From: Moniliella sp. 'wahieum'
Taxonomy: Eukaryota; Basidiomycota; Moniliellomycetes; Moniliellales; Moniliellaceae
Reading direction: 5' to 3'
DNA length: 64,000 nucleotides
NCBI GenBank assembly: GCA_003971905.1
Contig: RSEE01000017.1
Span: 434,001-498,000 of the forward strand
Positions 35,743 through 48,800 of the stretch are shown here, in pieces. Within the stretch, counting starts at the first letter, position 1; each line of letters starts with the position of its first letter. A program made the position numbers and the translations under genes. The notes beneath the pieces were generated by a model that worked only from the letters and a program-made list of their open reading frames with translations, ran no database searches and was not told the origin of the DNA.

Positions 35743-36594
35743 GGTGGAGGGGGGAGCACAACATATCGAGGGTGGTGGTGGAGACGAGTGACTAGTGTAG
35801 TGACGGGGCGCGGCGACAGGTTGCATGTGACCAATGACAAGTGGCAAGCGGAGGCTGGCCATTCGCGAGCTGCTGCAGGTGGCCTGCGCCGCAGTCCCTC
35901 CTGGGCTCTGTTGCGGCGTGGTGCAGCCGGTTGCCCACCAGCGCACTGGTGTTAAGTCAAGCTTCAAGCAGCCAACTATCAACGTTCACTGAACGTTCAA
36001 ACTCAGAGCCTGCAAGCTGCAAGGACGCGTTGCCTTCTGGCTGAGTCTCGAGTCTCGTACTGAGCAACTGGTTGGCACGAGCCAACGTCTGGCGAAACCC
36101 GGATCCCTCCCCCCCACTGCGCCTATGTCTGCTCTGCTCTGACGCCATGCCAGGGACTAGCTATCCTAGCCCCCTCTGGCCTCCTGCCCCCTCCTCCTGA
36201 ACAATTTGCGGGGGTTGTTGGCTTTCGGAAGCATGAATCACCCATCCCTGATGGGCTGTTCCAACAAGATGCATAAAGCTTGAAGGGCTGCCGGTTTGGT
36301 TACCCGTACGGCGAAACCCTAGAGCACGCTGGCTTGCGCGCTCACGCCGTTTGCCACCGCCTCACTACTCTCAGCCTTTCCCAGGGGTTCAAACGCGGTT
36401 ACACACAGTGTTACGCCCTACACCCTTGGCCTTACCACCCTGCCCTCGGTGGTCGTAGTCTGAGGCTCGCAGTATGTAGACACTTTCCAGAATCGGGCTA
36501 GGACGAGAGGCTCAGAGATTCGTTCAGTTTGTGGGAGCAGGTGTTGTATTTGTGAAACGAATATATGCAAGTGCAACAAATGACCCCAAAAGAA
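35743..36594. other. Intergenic: GSK3 5' region
   Basis: Should hold the GSK3 promoter. A GTGACTAGTGTAGTGAC motif lies at about 35788-35803, related to the dispersed GTGACTAGTGAC arrays. No gene seen. Confidence 0.45.
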
Positions 36595-36694
36595 TGCTTC
36601 GTGCCAGGCTCGAACTGGCGACCTCAGGATGACGTGGCTTTCCACTCATACAAACGTATGAGACCTGCGCGCTAGCCAACTGCGCCAACGAAGC
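36595..36694 (-). tRNA. tRNA-Met(CAT) with a 26-nt intron
   Basis: Read on the minus strand, the acceptor stem GCTTCGT pairs with ACGAAGC, with discriminator A at 36595. The D arm is GCGC AGTTGGCTA GCGC. The anticodon stem is CAGGT/TCCTG, with the T-T pair that elongator tRNA-Met also shows in animals. The loop is CT-CAT-A, with the anticodon at 36658-36660. A 26-nt intron (36631-36656) follows position 37. The T arm is GCCAG TTCGAGC CTGGC. The D-arm sequence and AGGTC variable loop fit elongator, not initiator, tRNA. A T4 run (minus strand) lies at 36588-36591. Confidence 0.93.
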
Positions 36695-36986
36695 TACCTG
36701 CTGGGTGAGCGGTGTGCGTAATCAGTTCCTTCGAAGAAACGCATGGTCTTGAAGCTTATCTCTCGTTCATCTCTCGGTCGACTCGGCGTAACTCAGTGTA
36801 CTCAGTTTCCCATTCAAATTGATCCTTCCCACATCCTTCCCACAATACAAACCCTGCGATGGTTTGATGATGAAGATGAATAACGAGGACAAAAAAGATG
36901 AAGGAGAGATCTTGGACCACCTGGAGCCTGGTTTTGCCCATTTGGCGGGCGGGCATCCATGTTAAGGGGGAGGGCCGAGATACATC

Positions 36987-38646
<1,660 letters not shown>

Positions 38647-41461
38647 CGTGCGTGACTTAGCACAGGCGGTGGTTGGCGGTGGAGAGAAGAGTGTTGATTG
38701 GGTGGCCCGGGCTGGGCCGAGCGGACTGTCGCAGACCGAACGGCCTGGGCCGGGCGCAGGCTCTGTCCAGCTGGCCCAGACGCTTCCGCAGGCTGGTGCG
38801 CCTACCCTGCCCTGTCTGTCTACCCCGCAGTCCAACGCAGGTACCGGGAGACACCGGAACACTCAGGAGGCTGAGGCGCTGGCGGGCGCCCACGGCACAG
38901 GCCCACTATCGCGTGGCCCTCGCCTTGGCGCCCATTCCGCCCATCGCAGATGGGCAGTGTCCGATCCCCAGCCCTAATTCCTCCCGGTCGGTTGTCCTGC
39001 CGCCTCTTGCCGCGTGCGCAGACAAGCACTCACATCTCCACGGGTGGGCACTGAATTTGAAATTGACAGGAATCCTGATTAGTTATCCAGTTGCCGGTCA
39101 CAGGAACCCTAGTGTACATTACGCGATACCAGTTACGAGGTTGCTCTTATAGCTATCCATGATGCATGACCTCCTGTGACATGCATGACATGTGATACAC
39201 GGGGTCTCGGGTGTCGCTCGCATGTGCCACATGCCTCGCGATGATATCACAGCCCGACTGACGAATCGGGGACAGAGTATATTGGGTCCACTCTTCATAC
39301 ACACCACAAACGCCAGTTGTTTTTGGCCTTGCCACTAATGCTATTCCTCCTTTCTCTCTACAACTTCACTATACAGGTATGCACCCATGCCTTTACGGGA
39401 ACATCAGACTCTGTAGCCACCGGCGTCCCTCTCACCTTGGGGCTGTGTGAGAGGCCGAGGCCATGCGACAGAGGACCGAAACACATACAGAGGGATGTGG
39501 ATGAAAGTGATCCTGAACCGGGGGGGACCAAGGAGCCGCGGCTTAGTAGTTCAACAGAGACTATACTGATTCGTTAAAAGCCTTCCGGGAGTGTGAAGGC
39601 CAAAATCCGGAAAGCTTCCTTCGAAACAGACAAAGGAACGTTTATTCTTCTCATCGCCAACAGGCTGAGTTTTACCTACCTGTTCTCGATCTGGATGTGT
39701 ACCATCAGTAGTAGTTCGCCGCATCCACGAGGAGCCTGTTGTGTCTTGGAAACAAGGAGAAACGAGGGACTTCGGAGGAGCTCATACTGACTACTTTGAT
39801 CGATTCGATCTTCCCTCTTCCCCTGCGAACGGCTGAACAAAGAGAGAGACTGGCGAGGCAAAGAAGAAAATACGAAAAGGAACCTCGCCCCGCATCACAC
39901 AGAGTGTGTTTTGGGGCACATAGCGTGTGATGATTTTCTCCGGGAGCCCCCCGAGTTCAAAAGAGTTAGTCAACAAAAGCGGGGGTTGCTGGAAATGGCA
40001 ACGTCGAAGCACGAAGCTCAAGATTACGTCTGCCCCTGTCTCTCTTCATTGTGCGCATGTGCTAAGTGCGGTTACTAGTTACTAGTTTGTCCACAGCATT
40101 TTTGCACAGGCTATACTGCACAAACGTCAAGAACTACCACACGATTGCAGTGTTTATTTGGCCACGTCGGCGTACACCTGCTCTCGCTCCTACCTCTTCC
40201 CCCCCCCCTAGTCCACTCTCTGTCGTTCACCTCGTCTGCACCTCACCCTATAATGATACTACAGACGGACACATGAGGACGTCCACACTTCCAGAGCATT
40301 TTGCCTTCTCCAATTCGGGAGAGGATGCATAGCGGCCATAGAAACTCCGACGAAGAAGCACCACTACCGCGGAGACCCATCAATTGTCTTGGATTGAGTC
40401 GTCGTAGGCCGTGAATTGAGAGCAGCCTCTAACATATGTAGCCCGCCACAAGAAGCTCCCCGACACTAGCATTCTTCTCGATGTCAACTATGAAGCTTGA
40501 AGAGGGCCATATGCTTTCATCGATGGCCATGGCCAGAACCATCAGCAAATGAAACCCACGTACACCGACCGGGAAGCTGCAGCGCACTTCATCCGTTATC
40601 ACTACTACAGGCGATGAGAGGAAGGTGGGGTGGCGTTTCATGTTACGGTGCCAGGGGTGTTTGATCTCCCCCCCTAACAGAAGTTTCTCGAGGGAAAATG
40701 GAGAAGAAAAAGGTATGGAATGATTGGCGCGTTTTGCCCTGACCAAACTGCTCGCGACGTCTCCCCATGGGCTTCTCGGCCAAGCCTTCCCTCCTCCAGA
40801 GCAGAGATATGTCAGGAAAAGGGGGGTTCGGAGTCCCAAAGACGAATACAATTGCTCACGCCACTACGTGAGCGGAGCAGCAGGGATGGCAACCATACGC
40901 CGAGCAGTACCTGCAACGGCTAGCCGGCTTGAGGCCCGAGCGCCTGATCGACGATCAGCTGGTTCGGCAGCAGTGTTCTTGGCATCATATGCGCTATCCG
41001 AACTGGGTACTGGCGGCCGGGACGGTGTGTTGCCTTGTGTTGGTAACCGAGGAAGATGTAAAACATAGCCTAAGGAATGCCGGTGCCGGTGATCGCCCGA
41101 TCGATGATACAGAACAAGCAGACGAGCGCACCCCGGAAGTCCGGGGCGTGTGATGCGTGTGACGCGCGTGATGTGTGGGGGTGGCTGGGGGAGCTGTGGC
41201 GGCACTGGTGCGGCGACAGTGGGCGAAAGGCTGAGCCTCAGCGCCTCGTCTGAGGCCGGAGCGCCTCAGCAGGGCAGGCGGGGTGAGTTTGGCGATGCTC
41301 GGACCTGCTCGACCGCCAGGCGCCAGTGCCCTGGGATGCAGGATGCCGCGCGCGCCCACCGGCCACGGCGTATTTTGACCCAGACTGTGACAGGCCACTT
41401 GGTCGATGATCTGTGCCATGTGGCATGCGAACCCATCGGCCGCTGCGCAGTGCTTATTGAC

Positions 41462-41493
41462 TAGCGCGGTAACTGAATAGCGCGGTAACTGAA
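41462..41493 (+). repeat. Perfect 16-bp tandem duplication upstream of the secreted-protein gene
   Basis: TAGCGCGGTAACTGAA occurs twice head to tail, about 230 bp before the ATG at 41724. It could be a duplicated regulator site; that is inference. Confidence 0.8.
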
Positions 41494-41638
41494 TACTACA
41501 GAGCATCATGCATCCATCACCGCCGGAGACACAACAGCGTAGGCTGGCTGCCACACCAACAAACCGCCGACGCGCCGGAAGGAGCCCTCGAGGCTGTGGA
41601 CCGGTGATCTCACCTGACTACCCCTGCCGCGCGAGAGA

Positions 41639-41646
41639 TATATAAG
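41639..41646 (+). promoter_or_regulatory. TATA box of the secreted-protein gene
   Basis: TATATAAG lies 78 bp upstream of the ATG at 41724, followed by a CT-rich leader (41677-41720). A consensus TATA this close suggests a regulated promoter. Confidence 0.65.
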
Positions 41647-41723
41647 CCAACCCAAGTACCTTCATTCCCTGCTCTTTGCTCTCCATCTCACCCACAAGAC
41701 CTCTCTCTCCCACCTCTGCACCT

Positions 41724-42398
41724 ATGAAATCCACTGCCTCTGCCACCGCCCTCGTGCTGCTTGCCGCTGCCTCCGCCAGCAGCATGGTGCTTGCCGCACC
41801 TGCAGCAAACACCTTTACCTGCACCACCCAGAAGAGAGCGCCCCTGATCCTCTTCCCCACTGGCGACGAGTACAGCACGACCGACCCCCAGGTGCATGTC
41901 CACATCCATAACGGCAAGCTCTCCGCCAACGCCGCCCTCACCTCCAGCGTTTCGTTCATCTTTGAAAAGTGCCCCGAGTCGCATTACATGGGCTTTAGTG
42001 ACGACTTTAGCCGCAACGCCGGTGGCAGCATGGGCGCTCCTCTTGAAAACTGGGGGTACGTTTGGGGCATGCATGGAATCAGCGAGGGAACATGGGTTTT
42101 TGACTGACTTTTTCCTTTTTCCCCCAGACACCTCAAGCACAGTGGTACAGGCCACTGTCTTCAACACAACGACGATGACAGCTTCTCGCCTGTCGAGTGC
42201 TCTTACAGTGACGACTCGTCCCAGTTGCCCATTTGGTTCCGCTTCCAAGAGGGCGAAACCGAGGGCGTAGACTACTTCCCCTTGCGCAACACATCGAAAT
42301 TGCACTACGATGGCGACACTCCATACGCGTGGGTTGACCCTAAGCACAACAACACTGGCGTCGTACGCGTCGAGCCCATGCCCGCAAACCCCCCCTGA
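41724..42398 (+). CDS. Small secreted protein of unknown function (200 aa)
   Basis: I do not recognise the family. Exon 1 (41724-42055) and exon 2 (42128-42398) join across a 72-nt GTACGT...CCCCCAG intron and give exactly 201 codons with the stop, with no frame error. The N-terminus MKSTASATALVLLAAASASS and following MVLAAPAA is a clear signal peptide, with likely cleavage near AAPAA. A KR site follows at TTQKRAP, which could be a Kex2 cut. The mature part has few cysteines (CTT, EKCPES, HCLQ, VECSYS), possibly two disulfides. It ends VVRVEPMPANPP. An ATG 48 bp upstream is in frame, but the signal peptide favours 41724. Confidence 0.82.
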
Positions 42399-42881
42399 CA
42401 ACTTACCGGCCCTGTCGGTGGGCACTCCTACCGACTAATTTGTGCTCTCTGAACTGCGGCGTGAGCGTTCAAACTCGCTGACGAAGGCCTTTTTTGCGCG
42501 TCCCACCGTTTGCCATCTCGGTCGCTTTTCGTGAACGATCCCTCCTTTTATCTTCGCATACAAACCTCTCTCTCCTTTTTTTAGCCTCTATGTGTCGTTC
42601 AGTACTGGAGAGAGCGATGACTACTTTTTTGCTCCTCTCCTTGATCCACAGTTGTGACCTTTTTGCGACAGACGTTCACTTTACTTTCATTCAGTTTGTG
42701 GCATATGTGTCGCGGTATATAGTGGTGAATCGCCCTCTGTTTGTAGTTAAAGACCGGACAGATCTGTTGTGACCAACTGCATCGCACTGGGCACTCGAGG
42801 CGCGTAAATGGAAAGAAAGGTGAGAAAAAGGGAATGTAGGGACGAGAATGGTATTGTTGGAAACTAAAAACGTGACGCGGA
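42399..42881. other. Convergent 3' region between secreted-protein gene and hexokinase
   Basis: Holds two 3' untranslated regions, T-rich at about 42540-42590. No gene seen. Confidence 0.5.
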
Positions 42882-44469
42882 CTAGAGGTCGGGGTACACG
42901 CCTTGGTCCTTGCGGCTTTTGGTCATGGCCGCAATGATAGCCGAGCCCACTCCGGATCCATCCTCCGCCGCCTGGCATAAAGTGATTTTGGAGCCTTTTT
43001 CTTCCCCCAAAATATCGATGAGGCCTTGAGAAATGCGGTTGGGGAAATCGGGGTACTTGGTGAACAAGCTGCCGTCCGCGCCTACGCCACATCCTTCTTC
43101 CTCATACCCCATCTTGGTTACCAAAGCGGCAATGCCACATGCCGACAGGCGCGCCGACCTGGTCGAGATGAGGGTGGCCAGGCTGCGGAAGAACTGGCGT
43201 TCAGCCAGGGTGGTTTCAAGGCCGAAAAAGTGAATGAAAAGGCCGGTGATGGTGAGCAACTCGGGGGGGGGTCGCCTCCATGAGGGAAAGGAAAGGAGTG
43301 TTAAACTCAAAGGACGATTCGATCTTGTACGTATTCTGGCCTACAAACAGCTTGCCATCATCCACCATCTCCACCATGCAGAGGCGGAAAATTTCGCCGA
43401 GGTACAAGCCCGAAATCATCTTCTCGTACACTTGTTGCGTTGGTTTGTTGGACGTCAGGTCAATCTCCACGTCGTACTTGGTGCGGGCAAGAACTTGGGT
43501 TCGTACAGTCAAAGGCACCGTACTCGCAGTTGATCGCCATATCATCCGTTACATTCACCTCGGGATGGTCCTTGGTGAACTTGGGAATTGTCCCGCACAT
43601 GCTCCATATACGCTGCGTTCACCCCCGTACACAAGATGCAAGCGATCTTCACCTTTGGATCAACATAGTGCGAGGCCATGAGTGTACCCGTTGTGTCATT
43701 GATGAGCGAGGTAAGACGGATGGGAATGTTGTACTTGGCGAGGGAGGCAGAGAACATGGCTGCCACATCATGGTTTTCCGTATTAGGATTGCCGAATCCC
43801 TTGGTCCAGCGAACCAGCTCGCCATGATCGATCCGGCTCTGCTCCATAGGGTAGGAGAACGTGAAGCCAAGGGGGATGTGCTCCTCAATGTCAAGCGATC
43901 CATCCGGCTTGCGCGGGACGGACTCATCAACAAACGTGCCTAGACATTGGGCACAAAAGTCAAGAGCTCTGAACCTTCGCAGTGCTTTTGCTCTTCGGTG
44001 ATTTTGAACTTGGATTGGGTCAGGTGGAAGGTACGGTCGCCGTGAAGCTCAATGAGGCACACCCGCAGATTGGTTCCACCTAGATCAAGAGCCAGGTACT
44101 TTCCCGTTTCGTGACCCGAGGGAAACCCAAAGACGTACGTCGCAAACATACGCACAGTCTGTTCATGCTTGTCGAGCCCGTTCTGCAAGACTTGAACAAA
44201 GTTGTGAGTAATCTCCTGCAGTTGTTCGGGCGAGACGGTGAAGAGAGCAGTGTATTTGGCCAGCATTTTGTTGAGTTCAGCCTGCCGCATTTCAGGCATC
44301 TTGCCATCGCTGCTGCTCCCACGGCGGAAGGTTACCTGTGGGCCAAGACAGGGGGTGCAGCGTTCACCTGGTCAGTTTGACTGTGGCCAGAAGAACGAAA
44401 CACACAGGCACGTACATGGTCAAAGCTGGGCGCTCCGCTCCGCGAGAAGCGGCGTCGTGCACGATACAT
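42882..44469 (-). CDS. HXK: Hexokinase
   Basis: Phosphorylates glucose and other hexoses with ATP. Exon 1 (44469-44416) encodes MYRARRRFSRSGAPSFDH. The intron (44336-44415, 80 nt; GTACGT donor, CCCACAG acceptor) is followed by VTFRRGSSSDGKMPEMRQAE. Hexokinase motifs follow in order: FATYVFGFPSGHETGKYLAL, LDLGGTNLRVCLIELHG (phosphate-1 loop), GFTFSYPMEQSRIDHGELVR with WTKGF (sugar-binding region), and LTSLINDTTGTLMASHYVDP. Then come CILCTGVNAAYME, KPTQQVYEKMISGLYLGEIF and, near the end, CGIAALVTKMGYEEEGCGVG and EDGSGVGSAIIAAMTKSR. The stop is at 42882. About five one-base breaks are present. The N-terminal arginine-rich exon is longer than in yeast HXK2. Confidence 0.94.
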
Positions 44470-45848
44470 GGGTGCGGTCGGGTGCACTTCCTTGGCGAAG
44501 GTGGTGGCAAGGTGTGGAAAGGGCACAAGGTGAGATGGCAATGAATGGTCAGGCCCAGGAGCATGGCTCGTGCCCGTACGTACATACAGCGTGGGTCTGT
44601 GGTGTGAAATTCACTTAATTAACGTTCAGCATGCAACGTACGGATCCCCGCACAATTCCCACAACCACACCCGACCGCCAAAACGATTCAGGGGGTCGCA
44701 TGTGCCGCGCTCAGGCTGAGCGCTACTGGTAGGCGCCGACCACTTGTGTTCCGCTCCAGCCCACCCCCCTTACCGGATTTCCACAGCGTCCCTGGCCACC
44801 TGCTCGGGAGCCAAAATGGAGCCATACGTGTCGGGCATCATCATTTGTGCCGCAGCTACCGAGTATATCACGACTAAGATGGTGGTTGTGTATAATAGGT
44901 GATCCTATAGCCCTGTTAGGCTTTAGTAATAGGCCTTAGGCCTTTTAAATTTTATAGGGCTCTATCTATATGTAGTTTTATTGATGATGACTAGATTTCC
45001 ATGGCTGGTGGGAGTACTTGGGTGGCCGGTGAGGTGGGCTGGCGAGGTACTTAGCTTGGCGCTCACAGCTCACGGGTTTGTTACCAGAGGTGGTGGCTGA
45101 TGTCAAGTTCACAGGCGGGTTTGTCAAGGTCATAAGGACGGCTCGAAGGGTTATTAAAAGCCGGTTATTAGCGAGGCCGCTCGGCTGAGCCGCTGAGCCT
45201 CAGCGCTTAGGCTCACAGCAGGCTCAGCAGCTCAGCGCCTCAGCGCCCATCAGCGCTCAGTCCGATCATCGATCATCGCCGAGAGGTTAAAACTAAGGTA
45301 TTAGATGGGGATGCTTAACCGCAAAATATTAGTAGTTCACACCATTATCACCAAGAGGTCACTTCTTCGTACGCTGGATGCTTCCGACATAACTCCCCAG
45401 TCCCTCCATCCTCTCCATTACCACCACCTCACAGCAACCACACCACCACCACCACTACACCACTCTCTCCCTCGTCCTCACCTTCAACACAGCCCTGCTG
45501 TCAGCGTGTTGCCCTTATTAATATATTGGAGCGCCATCCAATCACCGCCATCGCTGCATGCTGCCATCCTCACCTTCATTCATTCATGCACACCTCCGAA
45601 CCCCGCCCCGCCCCTGCCGTAGGGTCGGGTACACCTGTGCCTCCGCGCGGTTATCGTGTCCCCGCCCCCGCCCATTGCGCCAAAATCGCCCAGCATACCT
45701 ACCCCTACGCTCCGCCACCCCTTCCCCCATGCCCCATTTCAATCATTTCATGCTCAACCAACACCACCCAATTCCACGCTCATCCCAACAGCTTCACCCT
45801 CAAGCAAGCCCCCATTTCAATACCAGCCCCTCGGTCCTCTAGACACAT
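44470..45848. other. Divergent intergenic region between hexokinase and RA-PH gene
   Basis: About 1.4 kb. An AT-rich pocket lies at about 44865-44995, with TATATA-like and GGCCTTAGGCC sequence. A cluster of CTCAGCGC/GCTGAGC short repeats lies at 45178-45262. C-rich low-complexity sequence runs from 45400 to the next ATG. No gene seen; both promoters must lie here. Confidence 0.5.
45178..45262. repeat. CTCAGCGC/GCTGAGCC short-repeat cluster
   Basis: Dense imperfect units of GCTGAGCC, CTCAGCGC and AGGCTCA. Similar clusters lie at about 10585-10640, 15556-15575 and 41229-41275, suggesting a dispersed GC-rich repeat family. Confidence 0.65.
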
Positions 45849-48800
45849 ATGCCCTTGATACCCAACCCGCTCCTGTCCTCCACCACGGTACGTATGTGTG
45901 CTCCTACAACTCTAGCATATAACCCCCCTTTTCCGCACCACTTTTACTGCAAGCTAACCCTCGGACCGTTTTCATAGCAAAATACCACCATACCCGCACC
46001 CGCACCGCCCATACCACCGAAGCCCCGAAACTCGTCCCACCTGATTCCAGCCCAGAGTCGAATTCCAAAAACTGCCTCTTCCCCATCCGCACTCTTCATA
46101 CCACACTTCGACTTGTCTAATACCACAAAACAGCAACCCCCAGCTTACTTCGGCGCTCTCCCAACGTATCCGGCGGTCCACTTCACATCTCGGTCTAAGG
46201 CTGGCCCCGCCCTGCCATCAGAGGCCGAGTGCAGTCTGCCTCTTGACGGCTATGCTGCTCGCCGTCATTGTGACCAAAATATACCTCCTGGAGTTGTTGT
46301 GCTGGAGCGGGACTCGTCCGGGCATTCTTCATTCCCTCACGCCACTCCCGCTGATGCAAACACTCAAACAGTATTGGAGCAGCAGCACCCGTTCAGCAAT
46401 CACGTTAGTCCCCCTTCACGGACTGAGCGGAAGATCCCTCCATCTCAAATGCGGGACGGGTCACGTTCAGTAATGCCCATCTTTTCACAGAAGCGCCGTT
46501 CAATCCCATGTGGTCTGCGGGTCCACGAGGCATCCGCCTCTCCACAGGAGCTAAGCCCGTCGGAAGCGATGTTGGAGGACGATTTCTTCTCCCCTTCATT
46601 CACGACAGTTTCAGAGGCTGCCATTACCGGCAATGGAAAAGTGACGGCTTCTTCGCCGTATTCTTTTTCTGAGAAGGAGGGAACACCTGCGTCTTCATAT
46701 TGCAACAGGCCATGTCATCTCCCACATGCTGCCCCATCGCCCGTTGCTTTTGATAACACAACGCATTCAGGGCTCGACACGCGAACCCTCTTCACTCCAA
46801 TCTCTACCAAAATACCCATTGTCTGTGGCGGAGAATCCCGTGAAGAAGCGCTGGAGGCTTCTCCATCGCTGGAAAGTCGTCGATTTTTCCAAAAGAAGCG
46901 CAATGCCCTTACACGTCTTCTGCATCATCGGTGACCTTATTGTCGCGCTCTGTCTTTAATGAGAGCAGAGGGGAATCCGATACCCGGCATTATCCCGAAC
47001 CTCAGTTGCAGTCCGAGCCACCAACCGATTCAGACAATGAAAATCTTGGTGAAACGGGGGTTTCTCATCGTACATCCTCAAGAATTCCAGTGCATGGGGA
47101 TACAGAAGAAGAACGGACAAGGGAAAATTCTGAGCACGACCTTGCTCCTCCTTGGAAAGAGCGTAATACCTCTCCCCTCCTCACATTGCAGCCTCGGTTT
47201 TCCGTTGCAAACAGAATATCTGATTCTCACTCTGGTTTTAGTCACTTCGCGCCGGAAAGCTTGGGATCCAGTCTGCCCGTTCACCCTTACATTGATGAAC
47301 CCAACTTGGGGGAAACCTACCTGGGCCAACCTGAACTGGATGACAGGAACTCCCCACTTTTCACCCCCCTACTGATACTAATAGCCTCTCAGGCGAAGGT
47401 GTTGCCGCAACCGTGACATCCATGGAGGCGACGTGGGATATTCTTGCCCGGATGGAGCCAGATCAACCAGGGGTGTTGATGGGCGAGTCATCAGAGAGGG
47501 AGGATGAGAACGGAGTACCTTTTAGGGTGCATGAACTCGATCTTCTTCCAGACTGTTTGGACGCTTCCCCTTCTCTGCAGCTTAAAGAGAACAAGAAGTT
47601 ATCTTTAGTGGCCTCAACGCGCACCCAGCAGCAAACGAGGTTCCGTACAAAGACGAGGGGGGAAGGATGAAAAAGCGTCCTTGTCTATCAGCAAAAGCTC
47701 AACAACCATCCCCATGGGCGCTGACACCACAGCTGTGGTTATACTTCCAAAAGCGAATGAGGCGCTGGTACCCCAAACAACCTTCTATCTCCCCCCTCCC
47801 CATACTCGTAGATGATGGGGTCATCTGGACTGAACATATGAGAATGTGGCGAAGGAAGAGGAAGGCGATGAAGCAGTCCCGCAATCACCGTTCTGGCGCC
47901 CCTGCGCTCAAAACGAACCCGGAACTGACAGGAGGGGCATGTGCGATTCTCCTGGCGCTTTCTTTGATTGCGCTGCCGGTGAGGAGAATCCCTCCTCTTC
48001 ATCTTCGAAAGGCTTCGATTTTGTGGGACGACTAATGATGGGTGAAGATCCTGCTATGCCAGACTATGAAGCGGCTCTTCATTCGCAACCTGCTTTGTCC
48101 TACAAAAAGGCCGTACAATCCAGAGGGATCGCATCGCAACCGGCCGGTAGTCAGCGAGAGAAGATACAGTGCCGCAACAAGCATTGCCAGATGCAGCCCA
48201 TCAAAGTGCAAACAAGGGACGGTGGACACTGCTGTGCGGCCGCCCAGTGTTCTAAAAGCGGGGACTCTGGTCTCAATGGATTCCGATCGTTTGAGCTTGA
48301 AGCACCCGCGCGAGTTACTGGCGCAGAGCAGCTCGGCCTTGCTTGACGGATCGGCGTCGGCGGCGACGACGATGGAAAACAGTCTCCCTCGAATGAACTT
48401 TTTTCTTGCTCATTCAACCTTTCGTCTTCTAAGATCGCCCTCACACGACGGACATCACCTATGGGGAGGGTCGAAAGCGAACTTATACCGAAAGGCTCGC
48501 CTGCAGCAGGATCGGGGTACGAGGTGAGTCTGAAGTAAGCGACGAAGGTACCGACGCGCCCATTTCTACCGAGGGGGTCACCAATTCAAGGATGACTATA
48601 CATCTGCAGAATCGAGCACATCCACTTCGTCATTATTATCATCACATCTCGGGAAGAAAGAATTATGGGCGGGTGAGGCGAAAGAGCGGTGGATGCATAA
48701 GGAAGGGGACGAAGAAAAGGATAATGTGCCATCGCTTCCTAAGACACTAGAACTGTTGAAAGTCCAACCGGATTATACCGAATTACTTTCCCCTCGTGAA

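Larger units (their letters stand above)
38647..41723. other. 3 kb gene-poor region upstream of glycerol kinase
   Basis: The left end should be the glycerol kinase promoter and the right end the promoter of the secreted-protein gene. Between 39.3 and 40.9 kb base composition is more AT-rich than in flanking genes, and several 60-140 codon frames exist on both strands (for example minus 40429-40851). None shows a family motif or codon pattern I trust. The sequence could be decayed mobile DNA, but I found no terminal repeats. Confidence 0.4.

Noticed and set aside
36756-36956. Minus-strand 66-codon frame below the glycerol kinase stop
   Set aside because: Most likely the 3' untranslated region of glycerol kinase.
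40429-40851. 140-codon minus-strand frame in the glycerol kinase upstream gap
   Set aside because: No family motif, no convincing splice partners, and overlapping frames on the other strand of similar length.
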